Positions 27,540 to 38,311 are shown, counted from the stretch's first letter. The stretch is 64,000 bases of DNA from Actinokineospora xionganensis (GCF_014323725.1 NZ_JABVED010000019.1:32766-96765); one strand, 5' to 3'. A program made the numbers and translations. The notes: generated by a model from the sequence alone, not told the origin.

Positions 27540-28763
27540 TCAATGGCGACGGGACAGCGCTGTCAGGGAATCCGGGGTGAGCCCGCTGTAGCCGGTCACC
27601 TCCGCCTCGGTCAGTGCGCCGCAGTCGATTGCCCTGGTCAGCGAGGTCGCCAAGGCGGCCGCGGTGGCGGGTTCGTCGAGGATTGAGCCGGTGGTGCGGG
27701 ACATGTAGGCCGCCAGGCGGGCGCCGTCGCCTTCCGCGGTTTCCAGGTGGTGGGTGAACACCGCGCAGTAGCGGGAGACCAGTTGCGCCGGGTGCAGGTC
27801 CCAGCCCTGGAAGAAACCGCGCGAGAGCGATCTGCGGACCAGCTTGTAGTGCGTCAGCCAGCCGTGGCGGACGTTGTCGCCGACCGGCAGGACGTTGGAG
27901 GAGCCGTCGGACAGGCGGACGCCCGTTCCCGAGGCCCCTACCTGCATGGCGTTGCGGGCAAAGTCGCAGGCGGGGTGGGCGAGGTGCTGGTCGGCGGCGC
28001 TGAGGCCGCAGGCGGCGGTGTAGTCGTAGGTGCCGAAGTGCAGGCCCGAGACCCGGCCCGCGCCCGCGTCGATCAGCCGGGGGACGGCGAACCGTCCTTT
28101 GTGGTCGATCACGGCCTGGGTGGTCTCGATCTGGATCTCGAACCGCAGCGATCCCTCCGGCCATTCGAGCCGCTGCTCGCACAGCTCCAGCAGCTCGACG
28201 AGCGCCGTGACCTGCTCCGGGCCGGTGACCTTCGGGAAGGTGATGACGAACCCCGGCGGCGGCGTGCCCAGGTCGGTCAGCACGACGTCGAGGGTGTGGA
28301 CCGCCCGGTGGGTCAACTCGGCGGTGTCGAACGACTTCATCCGGATGCCGACCCCGGCCAGGCCCCACGCGCCCATCAGCGTCGCCGCTTTGGCCGCGTC
28401 ACCGTCCTCGGTCTCGTCGTCGCGGTTTCCGTAGCCGTCCTCGAAGTCGACGCGCAGGTCCTCCACCGGTTCGCGTTCGAGCTTGGCGCGGACGCGCTCG
28501 TACACGGTCGCGGCGAGTGCGGCGGGCACCCCGATGATCGCCGCGACGGCGGCCGGGTCGGGTAGGTGCTCGTCGAAAGCGGCGAGCGCCTGAGCGCCCC
28601 ACCGGGCGGGCAGGTCGTCGGTGATCTTGTCCGCCGGGACGTAGCAGGTGTGCACCGGCTGGCGCCCGCCCTGGTCTCCGGGATACCGCCGGGACCGCTC
28701 ACGGTCCACTTCGGACAGCCGGTGGGTGAGCACGGCGAGGAACGAACCGTCGATGGTGCGCAT
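27540..28763 (-). CDS. DUF6986 family HpcH/HpaI aldolase-citrate lyase-like protein
   Basis: A 407-residue protein of the phosphoenolpyruvate/CitE-like TIM-barrel superfamily. Visible motifs are LRVDFEDGYGNRDDETED (metal-binding acidic cluster), FVITFPKVTGPEQV, FEIQIETTQAVID (Glu of the barrel) and RVSGLHFGTYDYTAACGLS. Its start is one nucleotide after the malate synthase stop (TGACATG), so the two are one translational unit. This pairing suggests a reaction on glyoxylate, malate or related C4/C2 acids; the actual substrate is unknown to me. Confidence 0.85.
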   Translation of the reverse strand: MRTIDGSFLAVLTHRLSEVDRERSRRYPGDQGGRQPVHTCYVPADKITDDLPARWGAQALAAFDEHLPDPAAVAAIIGVPAALAATVYERVRAKLEREPVEDLRVDFEDGYGNRDDETEDGDAAKAATLMGAWGLAGVGIRMKSFDTAELTHRAVHTLDVVLTDLGTPPPGFVITFPKVTGPEQVTALVELLELCEQRLEWPEGSLRFEIQIETTQAVIDHKGRFAVPRLIDAGAGRVSGLHFGTYDYTAACGLSAADQHLAHPACDFARNAMQVGASGTGVRLSDGSSNVLPVGDNVRHGWLTHYKLVRRSLSRGFFQGWDLHPAQLVSRYCAVFTHHLETAEGDGARLAAYMSRTTGSILDEPATAAALATSLTRAIDCGALTEAEVTGYSGLTPDSLTALSRRH

Positions 28764-28764
28764 G

Positions 28765-30300
<1,536 letters not shown>

Positions 30301-30329
30301 AGTGGCCCCCGTCACGCGGTTCGGACAGC

Positions 30330-31763
30330 TCAGCCGAGCAGCGCGTCGACAAACGCCGCCGGGTCGAAGGGGGCCAGGTCGTCGGCGCCCTCGCCGAGGC
30401 CGACCAGCTTCACGGGAACGCCCAGCTCACGCTGCACCTGGAAGACGATGCCACCCTTCGCGGTGCCGTCGAGCTTGGTCAGCACGATCCCGGTGACGTC
30501 GACGACCTCGCCGAACACCCGGGCCTGGGTCAGCCCGTTCTGCCCGGTGGTGGCGTCGAGGACCAGCAGCACCTCGTCGACCTCGGCCTGCTTCTCCACG
30601 ACCCGCTTGACCTTGCCCAGCTCGTCCATCAGGCCGGTCTTGGTGTGCAGGCGGCCCGCGGTGTCGATCAGGACGGTGTCGACGCCGGTCGCGATCCCGC
30701 GCTTGACCGCGTCGAACGCGACCGCGGCCGGGTCGGCGCCTTCCTTGCCGCGCACGACCTCCGCGCCCACCCGGTCGGCCCAGGTCTGCAACTGGTCGGC
30801 GGCGGCGGCCCGGAAGGTGTCGGCGGCGGCGAGGACGACCGTGCGGCCGTCGGCGACCAGGACGCGCGCGAGCTTGCCGGTGGTCGTGGTCTTGCCGGTG
30901 CCGTTGACCCCGACGACGAGCGCGACGGCGGGTTGCTTGTTCTCGCCCTCACCGTGCGGCAGCGCGCGGACGGCGCGGTCCATGTCCGGGTGCAGCGCGT
31001 CGATCAGGACCTCGCGGAGCACCGCGCGAGCGGCCTCCGGGGTGCGCACGGCGCGTGCGACCAGTTCGGTGCGCAGCCGGTCGACGATCTCCTGCGTGGT
31101 GGCCGCGCCAAGGTCGGCGAGCAGCAGGGTGTCCTCGACCTCGGTCCAGGAGTCCTCATCGAGGTCGCCTGCGCCGAGCAGGCCGAGCAGGCCCTGACCG
31201 AAGGCGGACCGGGAGCGCGAGAGCCGCCCGCGCAGCCGTTCGAGCCTGCCCGTGGTCGGCGCGATCTCGTCCATCTCGGGCGCGTGCGGGCCGATGGGCT
31301 GCTCGGGGATGACCGGCGGCGGCACGATGTCGGTCGGTCCGGCCTGGGTGGGGATGCTGTCGGTCGGTGCGTGGCCCTGGACCGGGATGCTGTCGGCCAG
31401 GTTCTGGTCGGCGGCCATCTCGGTCAGCTCGTCGTCGATGAGCTGGTCGTCGGGCAGCGTCACGTCGACGATCCCGCGCCGGGGCGAGTCGCGCGGCACC
31501 GAGGCGTCGTCGCCGACGCCGGGCTGGCCGTCGACCTCGGTGCGGTCCTCGACCGGGTGCGGCGGCGCGGCCGCCTTCGGGCCGCCCTGGGCCAGGCTGA
31601 TGCCGCCGCCCGCCTGGTAGCCGCCGCCCTTGGGCTTCTCGACCTCACGCTTCGCCTCGGCCAGGCTGATGCGCCTGCGCTTGGCCAGCACCACCCCGGT
31701 GACCAGGGCGGCGACCAGAACGACAGCGGCGACGATGAGGATGACGATCAGGGTCTGTGACAC
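30330..31763 (-). CDS. ftsY: Signal recognition particle receptor FtsY
   Basis: SRP receptor GTPase at the membrane. The 477-residue protein starts with an N-terminal transmembrane helix (VSQTLIVILIVAAVVLVAALVTGVVLA), typical of actinobacterial FtsY, then a disordered acidic A domain of about 140 residues, then the NG domain with VGVNGTGKTTTTGKLARVL, AADTFRAAAADQL, LIDTAGRLHTK and TKLDGTAKGG. The GTG at 31763 is chosen because it begins the membrane helix; the upstream frame is not conserved-looking and runs into the anmK promoter. In mycobacteria ftsY lies next to smc; here anmK and other genes intervene. Confidence 0.95.
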   Translation of the reverse strand: MSQTLIVILIVAAVVLVAALVTGVVLAKRRRISLAEAKREVEKPKGGGYQAGGGISLAQGGPKAAAPPHPVEDRTEVDGQPGVGDDASVPRDSPRRGIVDVTLPDDQLIDDELTEMAADQNLADSIPVQGHAPTDSIPTQAGPTDIVPPPVIPEQPIGPHAPEMDEIAPTTGRLERLRGRLSRSRSAFGQGLLGLLGAGDLDEDSWTEVEDTLLLADLGAATTQEIVDRLRTELVARAVRTPEAARAVLREVLIDALHPDMDRAVRALPHGEGENKQPAVALVVGVNGTGKTTTTGKLARVLVADGRTVVLAAADTFRAAAADQLQTWADRVGAEVVRGKEGADPAAVAFDAVKRGIATGVDTVLIDTAGRLHTKTGLMDELGKVKRVVEKQAEVDEVLLVLDATTGQNGLTQARVFGEVVDVTGIVLTKLDGTAKGGIVFQVQRELGVPVKLVGLGEGADDLAPFDPAAFVDALLG

Positions 31764-31857
31764 CCGGCCATCCTCGCATCCCGGCAGGCGGGCGCACCGA
31801 CCACCGGGAAAAAGTCCCCTCTTGCGCCGAACGGACGGGTGCAATAGACCAAGAGCA

Positions 31858-33045
31858 ATGGGTTGGTACCGCGTCGTCGGGGTGATCTCCGGTACTTCGA
31901 TGGACGGTGTCGACGTGGCCGTCGCCGATCTCACCGTCCGCGGGGACACGATCGATCTCGTCCCGGTCCGGCATGCCCAAATCCCCTACCCGGCCGACCT
32001 GCGCGCCGCGCTTACGGCAGCGCTGCCGCCTGGGGACTGTTCCGCCGAGACACTGTGCAAGCTCGACACCGCTGTCGGGCAGGCGTTCGCGGCGGCCGTG
32101 GCCGGTGTCGGGGCCAAGGGCGCCGACCTGGTCGCCTCACTCGGACAGACGCTGTTCCACTGGGTCGACGCCGGGCGCTGCCTGGGCACGCTCCAGCTAG
32201 GACAGCCCGCGTGGATCGCGGAGGCGACCGGGCTGCCGGTGGTCGCAGACTTACGCGTCCGCGATGTCGCCGCGGGCGGGCACGGCGCGCCGCTGGCGCT
32301 GATCCTCGACCGGCTGCTGCTGTCCGAGCCGGACACACCGACGGCAGCGCTCAATCTCGGCGGGATCGCCAACATCACCGTGCTGACCCCGGACGCCCCC
32401 GCCCTTGCTTTCGATACCGGACCGGGCAACGCCCTCCTCGACGCCGCCGCCCAAGCCCGCCTCGGCACCGCCCACGACATCGACGGCGCACTCGCGAGTC
32501 AGGGCACTGTTCGTGAAGACCTCCTGGGCATCCTGCTGGCCGACCCCTATTACGCGGCGCCGCCTCCCAAGTCGACCGGCAAGGAGCTGTTCAGCGCCGC
32601 CTACCTCACCGAAGCGCTGACCCGCGTCCCACCGGTCGCCGACGCCGATCTGCTCGCGACCCTCGTCACGCTGACCGCCACGACGGTCGCCGCCGCCTGC
32701 CGAAGTCACGACGTGAAGAAGGTGGTCGCCTCCGGCGGGGGCGTCCACAACAGAGCGCTGCTCTCCGCTTTGCGCACCGCTCTCGATCCTGTCCCCGTGT
32801 CCACCACCGACGAACTCGGCCTGCCGGTGGACGCCAAGGAGGCCTATCTCGCCGCGCTCCTGGGGTTCCTGACCTGGAGCGGCATCGCGGTCGACCCGGC
32901 CACCGGCGCGGCGGGGCCGCGACTGCTCGGCAGCATCACCCCTGGCGCGGAACCCCTGCGTCTGCCCGACCCGGTCGGCGGCACCCCCAGCCGACTGCGG
33001 ATCGTCGTCCCCCAACCCCTTGGAGGCCCCAGTGCGCGCACTTGA
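31858..33045 (+). CDS. anmK: Anhydro-N-acetylmuramic acid kinase
   Basis: AnmK cleaves and phosphorylates 1,6-anhydroMurNAc to MurNAc-6-phosphate during peptidoglycan recycling. The 395-residue protein has the ASKHA-fold markers GVISGTSMDGVDVAVADL, ADLVASLGQTLFHW, VVADLRVRDVAAGGHGAPL, LNLGGIANIT, FDTGPGNALLDAAA and VASGGGVHNRALLSAL. ATG at 31858. Its end overlaps the start of a sodium-solute symporter gene by 14 bp, suggesting the pair imports and phosphorylates the same sugar. Confidence 0.95.
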   Translation: MGWYRVVGVISGTSMDGVDVAVADLTVRGDTIDLVPVRHAQIPYPADLRAALTAALPPGDCSAETLCKLDTAVGQAFAAAVAGVGAKGADLVASLGQTLFHWVDAGRCLGTLQLGQPAWIAEATGLPVVADLRVRDVAAGGHGAPLALILDRLLLSEPDTPTAALNLGGIANITVLTPDAPALAFDTGPGNALLDAAAQARLGTAHDIDGALASQGTVREDLLGILLADPYYAAPPPKSTGKELFSAAYLTEALTRVPPVADADLLATLVTLTATTVAAACRSHDVKKVVASGGGVHNRALLSALRTALDPVPVSTTDELGLPVDAKEAYLAALLGFLTWSGIAVDPATGAAGPRLLGSITPGAEPLRLPDPVGGTPSRLRIVVPQPLGGPSART

Positions 33046-34588
33046 CCTGGCGATCATCGTGGTCTTCCTGGTGGGGATGCCCCTGTTGGGCATCTGGATC
33101 GCCGGACGGCAGCGATCGGGCAGCGACTACTTCGTCGGCGAGGGCAAGATCTCCTGGTGGGTGGCCTGCCTGTCGGTGGTCTCGGCGGAGACCTCGACGC
33201 TGACCGTGCTGAGCGTCCCGACCGTGGCCTACCTGGGCGCGTTCACCTATCTCCAACTCGCGATCGGCTACGTGATCGGCCGGATCGTGGTGTCGTTCGT
33301 GCTGCTCCCCCGCTATGTCGCGGGCAACATGACCACCGCCTACAACTTCCTCGGCAAACGGTTCGGCGGCGGGATGCAGGGCACCGCCTCGGTGACGTTC
33401 CTGTTCACCCGGCTGCTCGCCGACGGCGTCCGCCTGTTCGCCACCGCGATCCCGATCAAGATCGTGCTGGCCGCGTACGGCGTGAACGCCGCGTACTGGC
33501 AGATCGTGGCGGTCCTGGGCGTCGCGATGGTCGTCTACACGTTCTTCGGCGGCGTGCGGGCCGTCGTGTGGGTCGACGCGATCCAGATGCTCTGGTACGT
33601 CCTGGGCGGTGTCGCGGTGATCGTCGTGCTGGCGAACCGGCTGCCCGCGGGCTGGCTCGGCGCGGCGGTGGACGCGGGCAAGACGCAACTGCTCGACTTC
33701 ACGAGCGCGCCGCTGAGCAACAACTACGCCTTCGTCACCGCGGTGCTCGGCGGCGCGGTGCTGTCGATGGCCTCGCACGGCGCGGACCAGCTGATCGTTC
33801 AGCGGCTGATGGCGTGCAACGACCTCAGGGCGAGCCAGAAGGCGCTGATGGCCAGCGGGGTCGTGGTGTTCCTGCAGTTCGGACTGTTCCTGCTGATCGG
33901 CACCATGCTGTGGTCGTTCTACAAAGGACTCGACCCGGTGAAGGACCTCGGGCTGGCGACCAATGACGAACTGTTCGCGTCGTTCATCGTCAACGAGTTG
34001 CCCAGTGGGCTGTCCGGCTTCGTGATCGCGGGCATCCTGGCGGCGGCGCTGAGTTCGTCGCTCGGGGCGCTGGCGTCGTCCACCGTCACCGACGTCTACC
34101 AGCGCTTCGTGCGCAGGCCCCTCACGGAGGCGGAGTCGCTCAAGCAGGGCCGGATGTGGACGGTGGTCTGGGCGGGCGCGCTGATCGTGTTCGCGTCGAT
34201 GTTCACCACCACGAAGAACCCGATCGTCGAGACCGCGCTCGCCATCACCGGCTACACCTACGGCGCGCTGTTGGGCGCGTTCCTGTTGGGCCTGCTGGTG
34301 CGCAAGGCGCGGCAGACCGATGCGATCGTCGCGTTCCTGACCACGGTCGCGGTGATGGCGTTCGTGATCCTCGGGCTGAAGTTCAGCAAGAAGACCGGCG
34401 AGTTCCTCGGCGTGGACTTCGCCAAGGCCGCGGGCGACTCCGTGGCCCTGGCGTTCCCCTGGTACACGCCGCTGGGCGTGGCCGTGACGCTGATCGTCGG
34501 CGGTCTGCTAGCCCTTCGCCACCGCGGCTCCGTCGTCCCCGCCACCCTCGACGATCCCGACGACAGCGCGGTTCCCGTGGCGAAGTGA
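33032..34588 (+). CDS. Sodium:solute symporter (SSS family)
   Basis: A 518-residue inner-membrane symporter with about 13-14 helices. Family features include RQRSGSDYFVGEGKISWWVACLSVVSAETSTLT, the GGVRAVVWVDAIQMLWY segment and HGADQLIVQRLMACNDLRASQKAL. The GTG at 33032 follows GGAGG at 5-nt spacing, inside the last codons of anmK. Tight coupling with anmK suggests anhydroMurNAc or another amino-sugar as substrate; this is inference from context. The 3-prime end converges with, and overlaps by 81 bp, the adjacent acetyltransferase gene. Confidence 0.9.
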   Translation: MRALDLAIIVVFLVGMPLLGIWIAGRQRSGSDYFVGEGKISWWVACLSVVSAETSTLTVLSVPTVAYLGAFTYLQLAIGYVIGRIVVSFVLLPRYVAGNMTTAYNFLGKRFGGGMQGTASVTFLFTRLLADGVRLFATAIPIKIVLAAYGVNAAYWQIVAVLGVAMVVYTFFGGVRAVVWVDAIQMLWYVLGGVAVIVVLANRLPAGWLGAAVDAGKTQLLDFTSAPLSNNYAFVTAVLGGAVLSMASHGADQLIVQRLMACNDLRASQKALMASGVVVFLQFGLFLLIGTMLWSFYKGLDPVKDLGLATNDELFASFIVNELPSGLSGFVIAGILAAALSSSLGALASSTVTDVYQRFVRRPLTEAESLKQGRMWTVVWAGALIVFASMFTTTKNPIVETALAITGYTYGALLGAFLLGLLVRKARQTDAIVAFLTTVAVMAFVILGLKFSKKTGEFLGVDFAKAAGDSVALAFPWYTPLGVAVTLIVGGLLALRHRGSVVPATLDDPDDSAVPVAK

Positions 34589-35125
34589 GCGCCACTCGTC
34601 GGCCAGGATCGACCACACCTCGACGTCGTGGCGGGCGCCCCGGTGCGGGAACATCTGGCGGAGCACACCCTCGCGGGTGAAGCCGATCCGCTCGGCGGTG
34701 GCCAAGCTGCGCGTGTTGCCCGCCGCCGCCTGCCACTCCACCCGGGCCATGCCGCGCTCCTCGACCGCCCACTCGATCATCAACCGGACCGCACGGGTGA
34801 CCAGCCCCCGCCCGACCGCCTCGGGCGCCAGCCAGACCCCGACCTCGCAGTTGCCGAACCGCTGGTCGAAGGTGCGGAACAGCGCGCCGCCGAGCAGCTT
34901 GCCGCCGACCCGGATGCCGAAGATCCGCCCCTCGCCCGCCGCCTGCCGATCGGCGTAGTTCTGCAGCCACGCGCCCGCGGACTCGGCGTCGACGATCCGG
35001 TCGACCCAGGGCAGCCAGACGGACAGGTACTCGCGGGCGGAGTCGATGTGCTCGAAGAACTCCGAGGCCTGCCACGGTTCGAGGACGTGCAGTTCGGTGT
35101 CGTCGGTCAGCGCGAGCGAGAGCAA
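34508..35125 (-). CDS. GNAT acetyltransferase, RimJ/RimL type
   Basis: A 205-residue N-acetyltransferase-like protein: LHVLEPWQASEFFEHIDSAREYLSVWLPWVD, GIRVGGKLLGGALFRTFD, GVWLAPEAVGRGLVTRAVRLMIEWA (acetyl-CoA loop) and NTRSLATAERIGFTREGVLRQMFPHRG, the RimJ/L pattern. The start is a TTG at 35125 behind a perfect AGGAGG at 5-nt spacing. Substrate unknown; family members acetylate ribosomal protein N-termini, antibiotics or amino acids. It is 13 bp downstream of the Tat-exported flavoprotein gene. Confidence 0.87.
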   Translation of the reverse strand: MLSLALTDDTELHVLEPWQASEFFEHIDSAREYLSVWLPWVDRIVDAESAGAWLQNYADRQAAGEGRIFGIRVGGKLLGGALFRTFDQRFGNCEVGVWLAPEAVGRGLVTRAVRLMIEWAVEERGMARVEWQAAAGNTRSLATAERIGFTREGVLRQMFPHRGARHDVEVWSILADEWRSLRHGNRAVVGIVEGGGDDGAAVAKG

Positions 35126-35138
35126 CGCGGCCTCCTGA

Positions 35139-36578
35139 TCAGGGGAAGACGTGCTGGCCGGGTGTCAGCACGCCGTGCGGATCGAAGCGTGCTTTCGCGC
35201 GAAGGGCCACCGAATATCGGTCGCCGTAGTGCGCGCGCCAGTCGCCGGGGCGGACCGGGATCGCGCTGACCGGGTACTGCTTCCCACCGACCGCGAGGGC
35301 GGCGTCGTAGGCGGCGCGGTTGTCGGCGAGCAGCCTGCGGACCGTGTCGTCGTTGGGTGGGGCGACCACGCGCAGCATCGCGAACAGGAACACCGTGGGG
35401 CTATCGGGGAGCGCGACCATGGGCGTGGTGAGCCTGGCGCGCGGCACGGGGTAGAGCAGGATCGGGCCGCCGACGTCGGCCGGGTTCAGCCGGGAGACCA
35501 GGTCGGCGACGTAGGCGTCGGTAGCCGCGTCCGGGAGGAAGAGGTTGATCCACGGGTTGGGGAACTTCAGCGGGCGCAACTGGTCGACCAGCGCGGTGAT
35601 GCGGTCCAGCCAGTCGAAGTAGGCCATCTCGGCGATCTCGGTCGACTTCGGCGCGGGCAGCCCGGCGAGCATCGCGGCGTCGTCGGGGTTGTTCGGGGCG
35701 GTGAAGTAGGCGACGCCCTCGAGCAGGTAGTCCCAGCCTCCCTCGACCGGGACGACCTGACCTTCCAGGTAGGAGAAGCGGCCGTCGGCGAGCGCGGTCC
35801 GCTGCGCGGCGAGCAGGGACGGCAGGTCGTCGTAGGTGAGGTTGTAGACGCGCGCCGTGGTCTGGGCGGGGATCAGCCGGACCGTCGCCCGGACTATGAC
35901 CGCGTATTGGCCGAGGCCGCCGAGCACGGCGTCGAACAGTTCCCGGTTCTTGGTCTTGGAGCAGGACATGACCTCGCCGGTGCCGGTGACGGCCTCCAGC
36001 GCGATGACGTTGTCGACCAGCAAGCCGTGGTGCGAGCTGGCGCCGCCGATGCCGCCCACCGACAGCGTCCCGCCGACGGACAGGCCGAGGTAGTCGGTGG
36101 CGACCGGCGGGGTCAGTCCACTCGCGAGGGTCCGCTTGATCAGGTCGGACCAGACGACACCCGCGTCGACCACCGCGCGGTCCGCCGACACCGAGTGGAC
36201 GCGGGCCATCGTGCGGGAGTCGATCACCACGCCCGCGCCCGCCTGCGCCTGGCCGTGCACGGCGTGGCCCTGCCCGCGCATGGCGACAGTGAGGTCGTGG
36301 GCGGCGGCGAAGGTGATGACCTTCGCGATGTCGTTCACCGAACCCGGCCGCAGCACCGCGCGCGGACGCTCGTGCACGATCTGCCCGTAGTCCTCCGCGG
36401 CCTCGGCGAGCGCGGCATCGTCGGTGACCAACTCGCCGTCGAGGCGGGGCACGGGGATGCCATTCGGACTGGCGTCGGCCTCGGTGAGCCACCCGACGCC
36501 CAAGGGGTCGAAGGCGACTACGGCGGTCGCGGCTCCCACCGCGAGAAACCTGCGTCGGTTGAGCCCGGTCTCGCGCAT
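35139..36578 (-). CDS. Tat-exported FAD-binding oxidoreductase, cytokinin-dehydrogenase-like
   Basis: A 479-residue secreted flavoprotein of the VAO/PCMH fold. The N-terminus carries a twin-arginine signal (NRRRFLAVGAATAVVAF). The FAD-binding half shows RPRAVLRPGSVNDIAKVITFAAAHDLTVAMRGQGHAVHGQAQAGAGVVID and LGLSVGGTLSVGGIGGASSHHGLLVDNV; the C-terminal half (KFPNPWINLFLPDAATDAYVADLV ... FDPHGVLTPGQHVFP) resembles cytokinin/berberine-bridge oxidases. The ATG at 36578 has a GAGGAG ribosome-binding site. The substrate is not known. It is flanked by two acetyltransferase genes on the same strand, possibly one operon. Confidence 0.88.
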   Translation of the reverse strand: MRETGLNRRRFLAVGAATAVVAFDPLGVGWLTEADASPNGIPVPRLDGELVTDDAALAEAAEDYGQIVHERPRAVLRPGSVNDIAKVITFAAAHDLTVAMRGQGHAVHGQAQAGAGVVIDSRTMARVHSVSADRAVVDAGVVWSDLIKRTLASGLTPPVATDYLGLSVGGTLSVGGIGGASSHHGLLVDNVIALEAVTGTGEVMSCSKTKNRELFDAVLGGLGQYAVIVRATVRLIPAQTTARVYNLTYDDLPSLLAAQRTALADGRFSYLEGQVVPVEGGWDYLLEGVAYFTAPNNPDDAAMLAGLPAPKSTEIAEMAYFDWLDRITALVDQLRPLKFPNPWINLFLPDAATDAYVADLVSRLNPADVGGPILLYPVPRARLTTPMVALPDSPTVFLFAMLRVVAPPNDDTVRRLLADNRAAYDAALAVGGKQYPVSAIPVRPGDWRAHYGDRYSVALRAKARFDPHGVLTPGQHVFP

Positions 36579-36621
36579 GTGGACGCTCCTCGCCGTCAAG
36601 TGATCTTGGCCGTCGATCACC

Positions 36622-37548
36622 CTATCGAGTCAGTCGATAGCCGACGAGTTCCAAATGGAGGTCAAAACCGAGCGCGGTGAACATCCGCTCCGAGGCGTCG
36701 TTGCCCAGGGAGATCACCGCGGCGGCCTGGGGGCGGACACCATGCTCGGCTGCGAGCTTACGGAGCAACGCGCGGACCAGGCCACGGCCGGTTCCCGCCG
36801 CGCGCATCTCGGGGTCGACGGCGACATAGTCGACGTAGAGCTCCTCCTGCTGGACGAACCCGGCGGCGTAGCCGAGCAGGCCGGTCGCGCCGGTCGCGAC
36901 GACGACGGTGTGGCCGCGGGCGCCGTCGACCAGTTGGCCGCCGGTGATCGACCGGTTGGGAAAACACCGTTCGTGCAGGTCGATCACCCGCCGTCGGATT
37001 TCCTCGTCGGCGCCGAGCGGTCGCGCGGTGTCAGCGTCGTCGACCGCGGAGATGAGAGCCGAGCGGAGCGCGGAGCCGGTCAGGGTGAACACCCGACTGG
37101 TGCCGCGGGTGGTGAAGCCGTGGCGGGCGGCGAAGTCACCGAGTCTGCGGTTGAGACGGTGCCCGTAGAGCTCCAAATCGCCGATGCCTGCCAGGCGCGA
37201 CACGGCCATGGCGTGCTCCAGCAGTTCGTCGGCCGCGTTGTGCCAGCACTGGCGGGCGGCCGGATGGTCGGCGGGGATGTCGACGAACGGCCCGTGCAGC
37301 CAGCCGCGCCCGACCACCGGGTCGGCGTCGACGCTGAGGACCCCGCACGGCCGGTCGTCGCCGTCGACGGCGAGGACCGCGCCGGAGGCCCAGTCGGGCG
37401 CGAACGCGGTCAGCTCCTCGGCGACCTGTGCCTCGGTCACCCCGTGATAGCCGACGTGGTGGGTCGGGTCGGCCTGCAAACGGACTACCAGCGCGACGAC
37501 CGCGGGCAAGTCGGCGGGCCGGGCGGGGCGAATGGCATACATGCCCAA
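36622..37548 (-). CDS. Tandem GNAT acetyltransferase
   Basis: A 308-residue protein with two GNAT folds, the arrangement seen in mycothiol synthase-like enzymes, but the degenerate first half and length give no firm match to MshD. The C-terminal domain has the clear acetyl-CoA motif YVDYVAVDPEMRAAGTGRGLVRALLRKLAAEHG and NDASERMFTALGFD. ATG at 37548 or 37542. It leads the group with the flavoprotein and RimJ/L-like gene. Function unknown. Confidence 0.83.
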   Translation of the reverse strand: MGMYAIRPARPADLPAVVALVVRLQADPTHHVGYHGVTEAQVAEELTAFAPDWASGAVLAVDGDDRPCGVLSVDADPVVGRGWLHGPFVDIPADHPAARQCWHNAADELLEHAMAVSRLAGIGDLELYGHRLNRRLGDFAARHGFTTRGTSRVFTLTGSALRSALISAVDDADTARPLGADEEIRRRVIDLHERCFPNRSITGGQLVDGARGHTVVVATGATGLLGYAAGFVQQEELYVDYVAVDPEMRAAGTGRGLVRALLRKLAAEHGVRPQAAAVISLGNDASERMFTALGFDLHLELVGYRLTR

Positions 37549-37653
37549 AATGGTGAACGTTCAGGCCACGCCGACGCGACCGGATTTCGTTCGGAACGCA
37601 CCGCCACCGGTTATGCCCGCACAGTGACGACCTGGGAGAACTTGTTAGATCTT

Positions 37654-37663
37654 GGAACGTTCC
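37654..37663. promoter_or_regulatory. Perfect palindrome in the 37.6-37.8 kb intergenic region
   Basis: GGAACGTTCC is a 10-bp perfect palindrome in the 244-bp divergent spacer (37549-37792), which is AT-richer (TTGTTAGATCTTGGAACG) than its surroundings and must drive the tandem GNAT gene and the small membrane-protein gene. A regulator site is possible but not identified. Confidence 0.3.
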
Positions 37664-37792
37664 CGTTATTTCGGGCACGTCTCGATCGGACCATACTTTC
37701 CTTCGCCTCCGGCGTGGCCGTCACGGTCCCGACCGGGCCGGCGATTTCATAGCGGAATCCACAGTGTTCAGATCAAGAAGGGCCGCGATCCG

Positions 37793-38260
37793 ATGGCTAA
37801 TTTCGACGCAAAGCAGGTCACCCCGATCGAGTGGGCGGGCATCGGCGCGGGCGCGCTCGCGTTCCTGATCAGCTTCTTCCCCTGGTACTCCTTCTCCTGG
37901 GACGGTGGCGACCTCGGCATCGGCGGCACCAGCGGCAGCGCCAGCGCGTGGACCGTGGGCATCGGCGGCTGGGGCGCCGTTCTGCTCCTGGTCGCCGCCG
38001 CGGTCATCATCCTGCTGCCGCACCTGGGCACCGCCGTCCCCAACAAGGCGAGCCTGTGGCTGGGCTTCGCCGCGGGCGCCACGGTGATCATCCTGATCCG
38101 CTGGCTGACCCTGCCCGACGACGGCGGCCTGGGCAGCCTCGCAGGCGGCGACTTCTCCTCCGGCGCGGGCTTCGGCCTGATCGTCGGCCTGCTCGCGGCC
38201 ATCGTGTCCGGCGTCGCGGCGTTCCTGACCTTCCAGAGCTCCAAGAAGGCCGCCGCGTAA
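37793..38260 (+). CDS. Small four-helix membrane protein
   Basis: A 155-residue integral membrane protein with four hydrophobic segments (about 17-36, 57-83, 88-104, 122-147), a FPWYSFSW stretch after helix 1 and a Gly/Ser-rich extracellular loop. The start ATG at 37793 follows AAGAAGGG. I recognise this architecture from actinobacterial membrane proteins of unknown function, not a specific family. It is a single-gene unit ending in a strong terminator. Confidence 0.78.
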   Translation: MANFDAKQVTPIEWAGIGAGALAFLISFFPWYSFSWDGGDLGIGGTSGSASAWTVGIGGWGAVLLLVAAAVIILLPHLGTAVPNKASLWLGFAAGATVIILIRWLTLPDDGGLGSLAGGDFSSGAGFGLIVGLLAAIVSGVAAFLTFQSSKKAAA

Positions 38261-38272
38261 TCCCGTACTGAC

Positions 38273-38311
38273 AGCGAAGCCCCGCCCGTGAGCCACGGGC
38301 GGGGCTTCGCT
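38273..38311 (+). terminator. Strong intrinsic terminator
   Basis: An 18-bp perfect stem (38273-38290 with 38294-38311) and a 3-nt AGC loop, followed by TTGT, 12 nt after the membrane-protein stop. It is the clearest intrinsic terminator of the window. The decayed AbiE locus begins immediately at its downstream edge. Confidence 0.93.

Noticed and set aside
27424..28368. A 314-codon minus frame overlapping the DUF6986 gene
   Set aside because: Out-of-frame shadow within a clearly coding lyase-like gene.
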